Source: Ricordea florida (lineage: Eukaryota; Cnidaria; Anthozoa; Corallimorpharia; Ricordeidae). From it: DNA of 64,000 bases. Shown here in pieces: positions 31,887 through 42,644 of this stretch; within the stretch, counting starts at the first letter, position 1, and every line of letters begins with the position of its first letter. The translations under genes were made by a program, and so were the position numbers. The notes below the pieces were generated by a model, which saw only the letters and a list, made by a program, of their open reading frames with translations, made no database searches and was not told the origin of the DNA. The DNA is taken from the NCBI GenBank assembly GCA_949710005.1, contig OX453280.1, positions 14,608,258 through 14,672,257 of the forward strand, written 5' to 3'.

Positions 31887-33565
31887 ATGCCAATGTGCCT
31901 GATTGTGGGGTGTTCTAGAAAAACTGGTCGAGATAAGGGAATCCGATTATATAGAGTTCCGGCAGTTGTGACGAATCAGGGCCCAGAAGTAGAAGAACTC
32001 GGCATTGAGCGAAGACGACGATGGATCTCAGCAATAAGCCGCGATGACCTCACAGAGAAAATCTTAAGTAACGATAGGGTTTGTGATCAACATTTTCACT
32101 TTGGAACCGCAGCTCCTTTGTGGGATCGACACAGTATCGACTGGGTTTCATCTCTTAATTTAGGCCATGGCAAATCGGCGACGCGAAGAGAACAAACTGA
32201 AGCCCAAGAAGCTCGAGCGGAGAGGTCGAAGCAAAGGCGAAAACGACAGGCGGAACAGCAAGAACAGGAACGTTTACTAAAGCTACAGAAATTAAACGAG
32301 CCTGGAGTCCCCCTTGCCGATTTTGCTTCTGAGATTGTCGAGGCTGAAAGCTTAAATTTTTCAGAGGCAGAGCAAGTTCAAGAGGAGGCAGCAGACTTGC
32401 AGCCAGATGTCAAGAAACGTATGACTGCTCAACACAAACAGAGGCTTTTGACCATTTGTATCGGTCTGTGGCGTCTCTTTCTGTTAAGGACTGCCCACGC
32501 ACTGATGCCTCTACTCAAACAGAAGAGTTTTACTACTTATTTACCCATCTATCGCCGAGCAAGCCTTTCGATCAGAATTATTTTAAGGACGACAACGCGA
32601 AAGTGTCATTCTACACAGGCCTGCCAACATACGAAGTGCTAGAAGCAACTTTTATTCATGTCTCACCTTTTGTCAAACGCCGAACACAATGTCTTACTTT
32701 ATTTCAAGAGATGGTCATGGTTCTCATGAAATTGAGACTAAATGTGCCACACCAAGACTTGGCATGTAGATTTGGAGTGTCCCAGTCAACAGTGTCAAGG
32801 ACATTTGCTCACTGGTTATTCATTATGGATGTGCGACTGTGCCCACTGATTAGGTGGCCTGAGAGAGAAGAGCTTTGGAAGACCATGCTTCAGTGTTTTA
32901 AGTTTTCCTTTGGTACAAAGACAACTGTCATTATTGACTGCTTTGAGGTGTTTTGTGTAAAACCAACAAACCTCCTAGCCAGAGCACAAACATTCAGCTC
33001 TTACAAACATCATAATACAGTGAAGGTCCTTATTGGCATCACCCCTCAAGGTTGCATTTCATTTGTCTCAGAAGCCTGGGGTGGACGGACGTCAGACAAA
33101 TACCTTACGGAAAATTGTGGCTTGCTAGACAAGTTGCTTCCTGGAGATTTGGTTATGGCAGACAGGGGGTTCACTATTCATGATGGTGTTGCCCTAAAGT
33201 ACGCAGAACTTGTGATTCCAGCATTTACGAAAGGGAAAGAACAATTAGACCCTACTGATGTTGAAAAGACAAGGGGCATTGCACATGTCAGAATTCATGT
33301 TGAGCGAGTGATTGGACTTTTACGTCGAAAGTACACTATTTTAGAGAATACCTTGGCAGTTGATCTTTTGACATGTAATCCTCATGGAAATCCAGAGGTC
33401 CAAGTACCAATGATTGACCGAATTATCAGAGTTTGCTCAGGACTTGTCAACCTATGTGGCCCCATTGTTCCATTTATTAGTTTTGTGTCCATAAAATGCA
33501 TGATGGGGTATATAAGGTATGTTTCCGTGGGTATGTGCCACCCAGTTCTTTTAGTTTTTTCTTAA
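31887..33565 (+). CDS. THAP-domain DDE_Tnp_4 transposase, one frameshift
   Basis: Starts at 31887 with [20 protein letters not shown] and ends the zinc module with RVCDQHF, the C2CH THAP DNA-binding domain (residues about 1-75). A basic Glu/Gln-rich linker follows. The frame must shift near 32440 to reach the catalytic part: [19 protein letters not shown] (HTH), [11 protein letters not shown] (first Asp), [12 protein letters not shown] (second Asp), [18 protein letters not shown] (Glu). All three acidic residues are present. It would cut and join element ends in the nucleus. The frameshift could be a real break or a spliced intron. The best-preserved enzyme in the window. Confidence 0.85.
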
Positions 33566-34098
33566 CATCTTTTTGACTACTGGTACATGTACATGTAATT
33601 GTAAACTTTTGCACATTCGAAATACCAAACCCCATTTTACCTAAGAATCATATCTAAACCCCATTGGGTGGTGCATACCCATTAAGTATTTTGGGGCAGT
33701 ACCCAACCGCGACAAGGGGGGATGCACCATAGAACCTTGCTTTAAATGCTGTAAATGAGGCTTTAACGTAGCATAGATATGGATTTCAAATTATAGTTGA
33801 CTGTTTGAAGTTTTGAATTCAAATGGTTTAATTAAATTGATTGCATCACATAGTGTACATTTTGCAGGTTAAATTGTTTTCAGGTTTAATCTGTTTTCAA
33901 CCTAGGTAGATCTTTTTCAACTTGAAAATAACACTATTTCAGAAAATTAAAACAGTTTCTATTTGTCTATAAGGATTACCCTCTCTGAATTCAAATTTGT
34001 TTTACATGTAAACATATGTAAATTTCACCCGCGGTGAAACACCAGCATGGCCGATACCCAAATATGGAAACATATCTGACGTCACGTGCAAGCCAAGA
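33566..34098 (+). other. 3' non-coding part of the THAP+DDE transposon
   Basis: AT-rich sequence to the right inverted repeat at 34010-34098. No further ORF. Confidence 0.7.
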
Positions 34099-34953
34099 AT
34101 TGCAAGGTTAGAACTAGTGAGCGGACAGATGGCTGCAAATATGGTGAAGAACCTGCTAGTAGCGTTGAGGCGATGGCCAATCACTTCGGTTAACGTATGG
34201 ATGGACAGTATGGTGGCGCTATACTGGATTTGTAACCTCGGAAAGTCATGGAAAGTGTTCGTTTCCAATCGAGTAAGGAAGATGGCTCGGATTACCCAAG
34301 AGGCGGGATTCAATTGGAGACATTGTCCCACGGATAAGAACCTGGCTGACCTGGGAAGCCGTGGTGCGTCACTTTAGAAAATGCAGAAGGGAAAATGGTA
34401 TGAAGCGCCGGATTGGTTGCTGAACGAGGAAGATTGGCCGGACCAACCTAAGCTGGAGAGGACGAGGCTTGTCAACGAGGAACACAAACTGGTACAGGTG
34501 GAAGTGCCGTATTCCGTGAAGAGGGAGACCGATCAGTGGGATGCACTTCTAAGTAGAAGTACACTCTGGAAGACCTTCCGCGTAACCGCATGGGCTCTAA
34601 GATTCGTGCACAACTCGCTGATCAAGAGGCGCAATGCAGGAAAGAGAACTGGACCTCTGAATTCGGAAGAGATGAATGCTGCGAGACAATTATGGATAAA
34701 GAAGGTACAGGGGGATGTGGAACAAACCCTAGAGAACCCCGACTGGAAACTGGTGGCAGAGGAAAGTACCAGTATTCTCAAGTGCCATGGTAGAATTTCT
34801 GGTTACCAGACAACGTACATTCAAGGGGGAGAACTCGCTAGCAAGCTTATACGCCACGTCCACGAACACCTTGGCGTTGCTAACACCATGGCAACGGTGA
34901 GGGATGTATATTGGATACCACAGTTGCGATCAAGGGTGAAAAAGGTGATAAAT
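34099..34953 (+). pseudogene. BEL-2 RNase H end and integrase N-terminal domain
   Basis: 34117-34377 has [16 protein letters not shown] and [17 protein letters not shown], the Pao RNase H end, with a stop at 34376. 34381-34953 has VTAWALRFVHNSL and the zinc-binding HVHEHLGVANTMATVRDVYW. The coding frame is cut at 34953 by an inserted element and resumes at 36972 (CSVCRVFRTQPFGPLP). Confidence 0.85.
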
Positions 34954-35009
34954 GTGACCTTTCACGGGAAAACGTACACTAACGGCTTTCCGTTAAACGG
35001 GTGAAACGA

Positions 35010-35440
35010 ACGGCTATCGAACGGGTTAGAAACGGGTCACCAAGCCGTTTGAAACGGGTAAGCAAACCGTTCGAACGGCTGATGAAAATTTCGAACGGGT
35101 TGCCAAGCCGTTCGAACGGCTAATGAAAAATTTCGAACGGGTTGTCAAGCCGTTCGAACGGCTGATGAAAAATTTCGAACGGGTTGTCAAGCCGTTCGAA
35201 CGGCTGATGAAAAATTTCGAACGGGTTGCCAAGCCGTCCGAACGGCTGATGAAAAATTCCGAACGGGTTGCCAAGCCGTCCGAACGGCTGATGAAAAATT
35301 CCGAACGGGTTGCCAAGCCGTTCGAACGGCTGATGAAAAGTATCGAACGGGTTAGCAAACCGTTCGAACGGCTGATGAATTCCGAACGGGTGGCCAAGCC
35401 GCTCGAACGGCTGCGAAAAAATTATTCGAAAGGGTAAACA
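35010..35440 (+). repeat. Left array of 42-bp units in PalTE-1
   Basis: About nine units of the type CGAACGGGTTGTCAAGCCGT + TCGAACGGCTGATGAAAAAT with scattered substitutions. Because 42 is divisible by 3 the array gives long but meaningless frames on both strands. Confidence 0.95.
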
Positions 35441-35459
35441 AACACTTCGAACAGTTGAT

Positions 35460-36540
35460 TAAAAATAATTGTGAACGAGACGCCACCCACGATAACCTTG
35501 ATAATTGCGTTCATTCCTTTTCAAACGAATGCCGTGGCGCAATGAACGGCTGAATAGCTCACTTGAATTTCGACGGAAACCTCTCTATCGTGGAAACTCC
35601 TGCTTTCACTACTTTATTATTTTCATCGCTAAAAGCCAAAGAAAGTAAAATTGAAACGCAGCGAACATAGGTTACGTATTATTTTGTTTCCAAAATCGTT
35701 CGAACGGCTAGGTTAATTGATGAAACTGGTACATAGGAAATGTTTAAACGGTTTCTTATTTATTGTAACAACACATAACAAAATAATTGTAGTGCAATAA
35801 ATATTTATAGCGTACTTGACTTCTTTAGTGTCAATTTCTTCACTTCGGGACCTTTTATTTGTTCGTAAGGTCAACACCACACATTGCTCAAACCGACAAA
35901 TAAAAGCATTTTACCAGTTAATTGAAGTTAATGCCTTTCAAGCAACCATCTGACAATAGTTTCCAATAAAACCGAAACCGTTATTTTTCTCTCAATTTGC
36001 CGTGACGCTTCAAAATACCAAAAATCACGCATCCTTCAGCCGAAACAAGCGCACCACACATGAATATACGTCGTTCTTTAATCCATGAGCCGCCCTACCC
36101 TAGCCAGCCCTTTTCAGTAACGGACTCGATGTGGCTGGGTATTCTGCAGTTACTCGGATTCTTTACCGTTGCAAATAATTTTGCATATTCGCCGATGCTT
36201 CTTCGCCGATGCTTTCTCGGCGAAAGCGAAAGAGTTTGTTGATTCAGCTTTCCGGTTGCCTTGGAAATGCATTCCAGAGCAACCAGAGCATGCTGGGAGA
36301 AAAAAATGGCCGCTTGAGATTCACACGTGGTTTCAAAAAAATATTAATGGTTGTGACAGCTTGTCCTTGTATTCGATTCACGAACAAGCTTGGATAACAT
36401 CAATTTTATCAGACTTGCCAGCCGGGAAACTCAAAAAAACGGAAAACTCGAGTTACTGCAAGTTTCTGGGTTCTTAAAACAGCGCGAACGGGTGAATTTC
36501 TTTCAACGAACGAATGGCATAATCCCGCTCGTAAGGCCTA
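35460..36540. other. Core of PalTE-1, no recognised gene
   Basis: Overlapping frames at 36060-36477 (for example PWKCIPEQPEHAGRKKWPLE) are short and unmatched to anything I know. No transposase motif was found. Confidence 0.5.
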
Positions 36541-36599
36541 GCTAGATACTAGCTCAATGTTTTTCTTCCTGAACGGATGATCCAGTTCGTATGACGGAT

Positions 36600-36900
36600 T
36601 ATACACGTCGTTTAAACGGATGACTGTTTCCAGCGAACGGGTGTTGAAGTCGTTCGAACGGTTGGGCGTTTCTACCAAACGGGTGACCAAGTCGTTCGAA
36701 CGGATGGATGTTTTTATCAAACGGGTTACAAAGTCGTTCGAACGGCTGGACGTTTCTACCGAACGGGTGAGTAAGCCGTTCGAACGGCTGGACGTTTCTA
36801 CCGAACGGGTGAGTAAGCCGTTCGAACGGATGCAAATTTTTTCGAACGGATGACCAAGCCGTTCGAACGGATGCAAATTTTTTTCTAACGGCTTGCAAAC
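36600..36900 (+). repeat. Right array of 42-bp units in PalTE-1
   Basis: About six units sharing AAGCCGTTCGAACGG, but with a different spacer (CTGGACGTTTCTACC). The palindromic core is conserved between the two arrays while spacers diverge. Confidence 0.95.
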
Positions 36901-36971
36901 GGCTTGCAAACGGAATTCCGTTCGAAAACGGAAAGTCGTTAGTGTACGTTTTCCCGTGAAAGGTCACAAAT

Positions 36972-37560
36972 GCTCCGTGTGCAGGGTGTTCAGGACCCAA
37001 CCCTTCGGACCATTGCCCTCGTTTCTAACAGAATGTAGCCAACCCTTCGAGACTACCAGGATCGACTTTGCTGGGCCCTTAACGTACAAAATCTCTAAGA
37101 AAGAACAGGGCAATTTCATACATCTTGATTTTCACATGCACCACATTGCGGGCACTACATTTAGAAGTCACGAAGTCACTAACGGCGGAAGAGTTCAAGG
37201 CAAAACTCAATTCCTTTATCACTTGACGAACCAGGCCAGAACGTATTGTGTCAGATAATGGAGTAGCCTTCGAGACCGCCGCATCCTGGATAAAGAAAAT
37301 CCGAAAGAGCAAGACTTTGCAAGATTATTTGGCGAGGCAACAAATTACATGGCTCATCAAAGACGTGAAGAAAACAGTTTACAAGACCATGGGAAGAACG
37401 AGCTTGAAGTATGATCCAGTGGAATCTGTCGTAATGGACATCGAGCGACACCTCAACAATTGCCCGTTGACGTATGTGGGGAGTGATTTTGGAGAGGAGC
37501 AAGTGTTGACACCTAACATTATAACAGGGGCCACATCATTGAGAGACCATTAACTCTTGT
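36972..37560 (+). pseudogene. BEL-2 integrase catalytic core
   Basis: [35 protein letters not shown] (first Asp), then a frame change at about 37260 to [17 protein letters not shown] (second Asp) and [20 protein letters not shown]. The catalytic Glu region is decayed. 37561-37790 is the C-terminus/3' leader without a clean frame. Confidence 0.8.
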
Positions 37561-37804
37561 GTGCCCACTAGAGATCAAGGGACCTGCAGTTACTGATGCT
37601 GAGCCAACGACGGAGACACAAGAGTTGCGATGCAGCACCCGACATGCAGCACCCGACGTGCAGCACAGGACGCTCGAGTGAGACCGCAGCTGTTGTCGCA
37701 AGACGAAGACTGAGTAGATTATTTCAGCGAAGGACATTGAAAACCAAACATTTTAGGAAACGTTGTTGTTAGTAAAATGAAATCACTTTAATTTTAGGGG
37801 AGCG

Positions 37805-37998
37805 TGACCGGAAGTGTCGAGACAGAACAAATGTTCATTGTTGTTATGTAATAAGTAATACGACTTACAAAAAAGGGGAACTGCTTCGGGGAGGAGACGT
37901 GCGAGTTGTAGTGAGCGAAATCGAAAGAATTAAAGACGGATTTGACTACTACGATTGAGTGTTGGTTGAGTTTAGGTGTACCATACAAGTTCGGTACA
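37805..37998 (+). repeat. BEL-2 3' LTR
   Basis: Matches 28008-28200 over its full length with about a dozen differences. Preceded by TTTTAGGGGAGCG, a weak polypurine tract. Followed by the GGAG duplication and the rest of the PLE-B endonuclease. Confidence 0.9.
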
Positions 37999-38002
37999 GG
38001 AG

Positions 38003-38640
38003 TGCGCAGTTATTTTCTCCCTCACCTTTTGGGCTAAACAAAAGATATGAATTTCAATCAATAAATCGCATCCAGTATACTTAATTCTAGCGGACTTTGG
38101 GCAATGGGTTGTGATTTTCTTTAGGTGCATTTTTAACACTGAATTTTTAACTAGTCGTTGTGTACGCACTTAATAAATAATAACAGTCGTTAATTGTGGT
38201 CGTTTCAGTGCTCAGTGGCCCCCTTTGGGGATTCTGTTATTTTTGTTCTAGCTGGGTCATTCAAAGGCTCCCAGTTGAGAAATTATTACTTATTGTTTAG
38301 CGGTCCTCCTTGGGGATTTTGTTATGATACCGATATGTGTGGTGATTCAGAGGCCCCTGTTGGGGAACCTGTTGCGCTGTGGCAATAACATAACTTTTGT
38401 TACTAGTTTAATTGTTTCTAGTCTAACTTGCTGGAGCTGATTTACGTTTTTGTACACCTATTGTTTCTTTCCACTTGGTATGTAACCTGTCTATCATTCA
38501 TTGTTGTGAAAATCGTACTTAAGTTGTGAGCTATTTACGCACTTTTTGTAACTGAAGAAGGTCGGGAGACCGAAACGTTTTATAAAGTTAATATCCACCG
38601 CTAGCCACCTTAACTGAGGTGAATAGTTGTTTTAGTATAT
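38003..38640 (+). pseudogene. PLE-B endonuclease C-terminus and 3' terminal region
   Basis: Codons continue WSAQLFSPSPFGLNKRYEFQ to a stop near 38086. The following non-coding tail contains a short structured motif at 38552-38578 (see separate entry) and ends near TAGTATATACTAAAATAG, a motif also found at about 45067. Confidence 0.7.
38552..38578 (+). ncRNA. Hammerhead-like motif with one extra A (PLE-B tail)
   Basis: CTGAAGA, an extra A, stem GGTC-GGGA-GACC, then GAAA-CGT. Upstream TTTGTAA and downstream TTATAAA can pair over 7 bp as stem I. A canonical hammerhead has no base between CUGANGA and stem II, so activity is doubtful. Confidence 0.4.
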
Positions 38641-39167
38641 ACTAAAATAGTGAGATAAGTGTACAGTAGAAAAAGAAAGTGGCTTGGAAAATGGAGGACT
38701 TCCATAATGACAATTCAACGCAGTGCAGATCGCCGTAAGGGATTTTGTGTTGTAATTGAGGGCCGCGTGTATATTATCTGTAGATATTTAGTGTCACCCT
38801 CATTTAAAAACGTTTATAATGATAATAATAATAATAATTACTGCTGCACATCTCGTTTTCTCGCTGACAGAAAAAATTTTGTTTAGTTCTAGTGGCGACA
38901 TTTCAAATGGAGTTGCCAACTCTTTTTGTATTTGAAACCATTCTGTAAAAAAAATATAATTCAACTTTGGTTCTCAAGTGAACAAGTGACATCAAATTTG
39001 GTTATGCAAGACTAATTTGCATTTGTAAACAAAACCTTCTCGTTGGTTTTTATCGCTAAACTCCGGGTTAAAAGCATAAGCCATTACCTGTGAACACGGC
39101 GAAGCCAAATTTATTATGGGAATAGTTTCTAAAGAAACTGGTGCTGCGTCGGTGGGTAATTGAAGCA
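38641..39167. other. Unassigned sequence between two PLE remnants
   Basis: No coding frame or recognised repeat. A short AATAAT run lies at 38820-38840. Confidence 0.35.
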
Positions 39168-39237
39168 CAAAAAATTGGGTAAATCAAACGAATTGGTTAA
39201 GTAAATTATACCACCATAAGGTAAAAAGGAAGTGCTG

Positions 39238-39406
39238 ACGTTTCAAGCGTTGAAATCAGATGAATCACTTGGCACCTTCAACTGCACACGCAAAAGATGC
39301 AAGACTTGCCCTTTCACCCCCAACACAGACAAAGTAACAGGACCTAAGCGATCGACTAAAATCACTGACCGTTTCACATGCACTTCCGCCAATGTTATCC
39401 ATTGCA
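39238..39406 (+). pseudogene. PLE-C endonuclease, first half
   Basis: LGTFNCTRKRCKTCPFTPNT and FTCTSANVIHC match the Cys-rich lead-in of GIY-YIG PLE endonucleases. The frame is cut at the TTGCA target site. Confidence 0.8.
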
Positions 39407-39889
39407 ATACATTCTAAAAATAAACGGGATATTCTAAAACGTAATTTCTGGAACAAATAAAGGAAAACAGCTTAATTAACAAATTTGTCAAGAAATATCC
39501 TTTTTGCCTATTATGTTGCCAGAGTGGGCAACGTTTTGACACAATTTCCCATTAGCTGCTTAAATTTTGCCACGAGCAGCAAAAAACTTTACCAGGACCA
39601 TAGCTTTGAAAACTGCTATGGTAAAAAAGTTAAGATTTTTGCCAAGATCTAGTTGCAAGAATCAGCTTAAAAAAAAATTTTCTGCAACGAAGGTAACAAA
39701 CACGGTAAAAAGTAGGATTAAATGTTCATTTGTGGTCAAAAGTATTCAAAAGCCAGCTTTCTCTTGGCATGAAACAAATCAAATTTTGTTAATTTTGCCA
39801 ATTTTGAAAACAATTAGCAAATTTATCGGTAATTGGGGTGATTTCTGTCAATTTTGGAACACCACGGAGGTATAGGTACTTGCAGCAAG

Positions 39890-40195
39890 ACATAAGACAA
39901 GTTACACGGAAATTTCCAAGTACCTTGTGGCCAAACATAAGCCAAGGGTTCATGGAAATTTCCATGTACCCTGCAATGAAACATATGGCAAGGTACATGG
40001 AAATTTCCATGTAAATTGCAATGAGACATATGGCAAGGTACATGGAAATTTTCATGAAATATTGCAATGAGACATATGGCAAGGTACATGGAAATTTCCA
40101 TGTACCTTGCAATGAAACATATGGCAAGGTACATGGAAATTTCCATGTACCCTGCAATGAAACATAGAGCAAGGTACATGGAAATGTCCATGTAC
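39890..40195 (+). repeat. Left palindrome array of PalTE-2 (45-bp period)
   Basis: Seven units, period 45 bp. Each holds GGTACATGGAAA joined to its reverse complement TTTCCATGTACC and a spacer TGCAATGAAACATATGGCAA. The 45-bp period makes artificial frames on both strands. Confidence 0.95.
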
Positions 40196-40199
40196 GTTG

Positions 40200-41820
40200 C
40201 TAGGATACACAGATAACACAGAGTATAACCTTGTCTTATGCGCGTTTGAATCTTATCGCTTTAATCTTTGTTAAGACAAATTTCGATTGCATGTTTACTG
40301 AAGAGGTGATGGTTCCGTATTTTGGTATGTTTAAAAGGTAACAACTGTTGTTTATTAGGGCAGGATAAAAGCTAACATCAATGAAATTAATTTAACTTGC
40401 TGATTTGTACAAAATCAACTATACATGTTCGTGCAAAAGGCATATAAAACAATGACTTGCTCTGGTTCACTCACTGTCCTTCATATAACTTTATATACCT
40501 TCTTATTTTTTCTTGTATGAAAGCAGTACAAAGGGTTGATCAAGATTTATCGTCACTCAGGTTTAGTTTAATTTTTTTTAGTTTTCCATATATGTCCTTG
40601 AGATACTTATGCGTCTCATTTGCAAGCTTGCTGTTCTCATTTAACTCGGGAAATTAATCAACACTCCGTTGGCAGTGTGTCTGTCCATACGTTTCAACCT
40701 GCCTCTTCCTAAGGTCTCTATTCTGTCTTCCGAGAACCTTTCCAGTACTCTATTTCAAACGAAGACTCGTCCACCGCGATTACTTTCCTTAAAACAGGAA
40801 CTTTCATGTAGCCATGAATACCAACAGCTGATATTAACTGCCACAAAAATGCTTCTAAAGGATTGGAAACTGTAAACTACAGAATACTGGGCCACATTTT
40901 CAGAATTTCTAATTCAAGTGGCTCGGCAGATTGTAAGTGAAACCACGAGAAGTGTTATTTTTAAAACGGCTCGGCGGCTCGCCACTCAAACCATTGTTGT
41001 GACTAACAAGCTGCGGAGCCACTGAAATATATACCTTACTCGTTCTATGAAAACTTGTCGTGACTGCCGAGCTGCCTAACCGCCAAGCCATAGAAATATA
41101 TACGTAACTCGATCTTTCATGATATCTTCAGTTAACCTGACTGGCGAGCCTCCGAGCCACTTAATAAGCTTAGTAACCACTCCAAGAGTGGCCCTGCATT
41201 CTATAGTTGCTACCTCTATCGTGGATAACAAATCAACTCTATTGTTGACTGCGTAGGAACAATAACTTGATCCCTAATCCTTAATTAATGGAGCTTCATG
41301 CTTCGTTCACGTGGTTTTACCTCGACATAATTTTAACTGAAATTTAAGTGTACCAAGCTTATAAGCTTATCAGGTTTTCAAACAGTACTCAACTGACTCA
41401 ACAAGTTGAAGGAACCTGGATTTGCTTGTCATTACATTTCTGTTGGGGCTGTGCGGCTTCGGGCCACAATTTCCAGTTTTCTGGTTCTCTTCTATGCCTT
41501 TGAGTTTATACAGAACTTCGCTGAGGACTTTGTCGTGTTCTTTGCCTCTCAGTTTCAGTTTGTCTCGCAGCTTCTGGTTGTCTTCTACCACTTATTGTTT
41601 TTTTTGCGTGAAGTCTCCTCCAGAGGAAGGATGCGATTTTGTCTGATATTTCTGCACTGTACTATATAATCACAGAACCTTTGAGCAAAAACCGTTGAAG
41701 TGAAGAGTCTGACCTTTGAATGAAACCGCGCTCGCCAGAAGTAACGTATTTTCATTGGCGCTAAAAGATAATGTATTACTTCTCAGGGGGAGGGTGAGGG
41801 TTGAACAGTTCCAAGATTCG
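40200..41820. other. PalTE-2 interior, left part
   Basis: No recognised gene. 40920-41160 contains about three degenerate units of roughly 85 bp with GGCTCGGCGGCTCGCC / GAGCCACTGAAATATATAC. A minus-strand frame at 41370-41591 gives a 73-residue Lys/Glu-rich helix (NQKLRDKLKLRGKEHDKVL) of unknown meaning. Confidence 0.4.
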
Positions 41821-41826
41821 ATCTTT

Positions 41827-41827
<1 letters not shown>

Positions 41828-41873
<46 letters not shown>
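41828..41873 (+). repeat. (AT)n microsatellite
   Basis: Uninterrupted AT run. Nearby frames reading Tyr-Ile repeats are artefacts of it. Confidence 0.95.
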
Positions 41874-41877
<4 letters not shown>

Positions 41878-42064
41878 GTTATGATGCTTCGAGCCAACAG
41901 GGATGCCACACGCCAGAAGGATCCAAAAGGATTCGTAGTCCAAACCTCGAGTAATGAAATTTGTAGGCAATTGTGGAAAACGAGGACGGACAACTTCGAG
42001 CGAAAAAAAAAATATATATATACAGTAAAAAATCTAAAAAAAGTTTAAAAATTTAATAAAAATA

Positions 42065-42091
42065 GACGTTTCGGTCAATGACCTTCATCAG
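42065..42091 (-). ncRNA. Hammerhead-like motif with extra A (left arm)
   Basis: Minus strand: CTGATGA-A-GGTC-ATT-GACC-GAAA-CGTC. The palindromic ACGT could form stem III only between two molecules. The extra A after CUGAUGA departs from the canonical core. Confidence 0.4.
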
Positions 42092-42511
42092 TTGCAGTGC
42101 AAGTGAATAAGAAATTACAATGTCCTTAAATAGGTTTACAGTATAAAAGATGACATAATATAACAAAGATGATTACATAATTACATTATAATACATTATG
42201 ATTACATAAAAAACTATAACATGATTCGTCAAGTCAGCCAAAAGTGTGAAGGTCATGTTATAGTTTTTTAACATTAATCTTTTTGTAATATATCCGATTA
42301 TTTATTCATATTTGGTTTGCGTTTCTTGAGTTTTGTATCGCATTGTCATAGTTTCTCGCTTAGTAATCACCGATTGTTTATCATTGGTTAATTTTTTCAT
42401 TTTCATGTGTTACCACGCCCTGTTATGTAATCATCTTTGTTATATTATGTCATCTTTTATACTGTAAACCTATTTAAGGACATTGTAATTTCTTATTCAC
42501 TTGCACTGCAA

Positions 42512-42538
42512 CTGATGAAGGTCATTGACCGAAACGTC
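42512..42538 (+). ncRNA. Hammerhead-like motif with extra A (right arm)
   Basis: Same sequence as the minus-strand copy at 42065-42091, in the opposite orientation, as expected for the inverted repeat. Stem I pairing is weak. Confidence 0.4.
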
Positions 42539-42644
42539 TATTTTTATTAAATTTTTAAACTTTTTTTAGATTTTTTACTGTATATATATATATATATTTT
42601 TTTTTCGCTCGAAGTTGTCCGTCCTCGTTTTCCACAATTGCCTA

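Larger units (their letters stand above)
31743..34098 (+). mobile_element. THAP+DDE DNA transposon, ISL2EU/IS4EU-like
   Basis: 2356 bp with terminal inverted repeats TCTTGGCTTGCACTCACGTG / CACGTGCAAGCCAAGA and a further inverted CCATGCTGGTGTTTCA block just inside. It is flanked by AT on both sides, the 2-bp duplication expected for ISL2EU. The host BEL codons ACT ATT GCA AGG rejoin when it is removed. It carries one near-complete transposase gene. Confidence 0.88.
34954..36967. mobile_element. DNA element with terminal palindrome arrays (PalTE-1)
   Basis: Inverted termini GTGACCTTTCACGGGAAAAC / GTTTTCCCGTGAAAGGTCAC extend further through CGTACACTAACG, flanked by AAAT on both sides (34950-34953, 36968-36971). 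The BEL integrase frame rejoins across it. Both ends carry tandem arrays of a 42-bp unit built on the palindrome CCGTTCGAACGG. The middle (35460-36540) has no recognisable protein. Superfamily unknown. Confidence 0.85.
28008..37998 (+). mobile_element. BEL/Pao LTR retrotransposon with both LTRs (BEL-2)
   Basis: Bounded by direct repeats of 193-194 bp and flanked by GGAG on both sides (28004-28007 and 37999-38002), the target duplication. It interrupts the PLE-B endonuclease, whose codons rejoin exactly across it. Internally it reads gag, CCHC/protease, RT, RNase H, integrase, but is expanded to 10 kb by three nested insertions (31155-31366, 31743-34098, 34954-36967). Confidence 0.92.
41964..42644. 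repeat. Large inverted repeat with hammerhead-like motifs in both arms
   Basis: The arm at 41964-42180 is repeated as its reverse complement at 42423-42644, with a spacer of about 240 bp that itself contains a hairpin (AAAAAACTATAACATGA / TCATGTTATAGTTTTTT at about 42205-42270). Both arms carry the PLE-tail motif described at 42065 and 42512, which suggests a foldback derived from PLE terminal repeats. Confidence 0.9.

Noticed and set aside
35026..35437. Long open frames on both strands reading repeated FERVVKPFERLMKN or SRSNGLATRS
   Set aside because: They are translations of the 42-bp tandem array, whose period is a multiple of three. Both strands stay open for that reason, and no start or domain supports a protein.
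39789..40191. Repeated HGNFHVPCHM / MEISMYLAICF frames
   Set aside because: Produced by the 45-bp palindrome array of PalTE-2, open on both strands; not a gene.
39890..40195. CRISPR-like array of regularly spaced palindromic repeats
   Set aside because: The spacers are as conserved as the repeats, the units are also at the other end of the element in inverse orientation, and the genome is eukaryotic.
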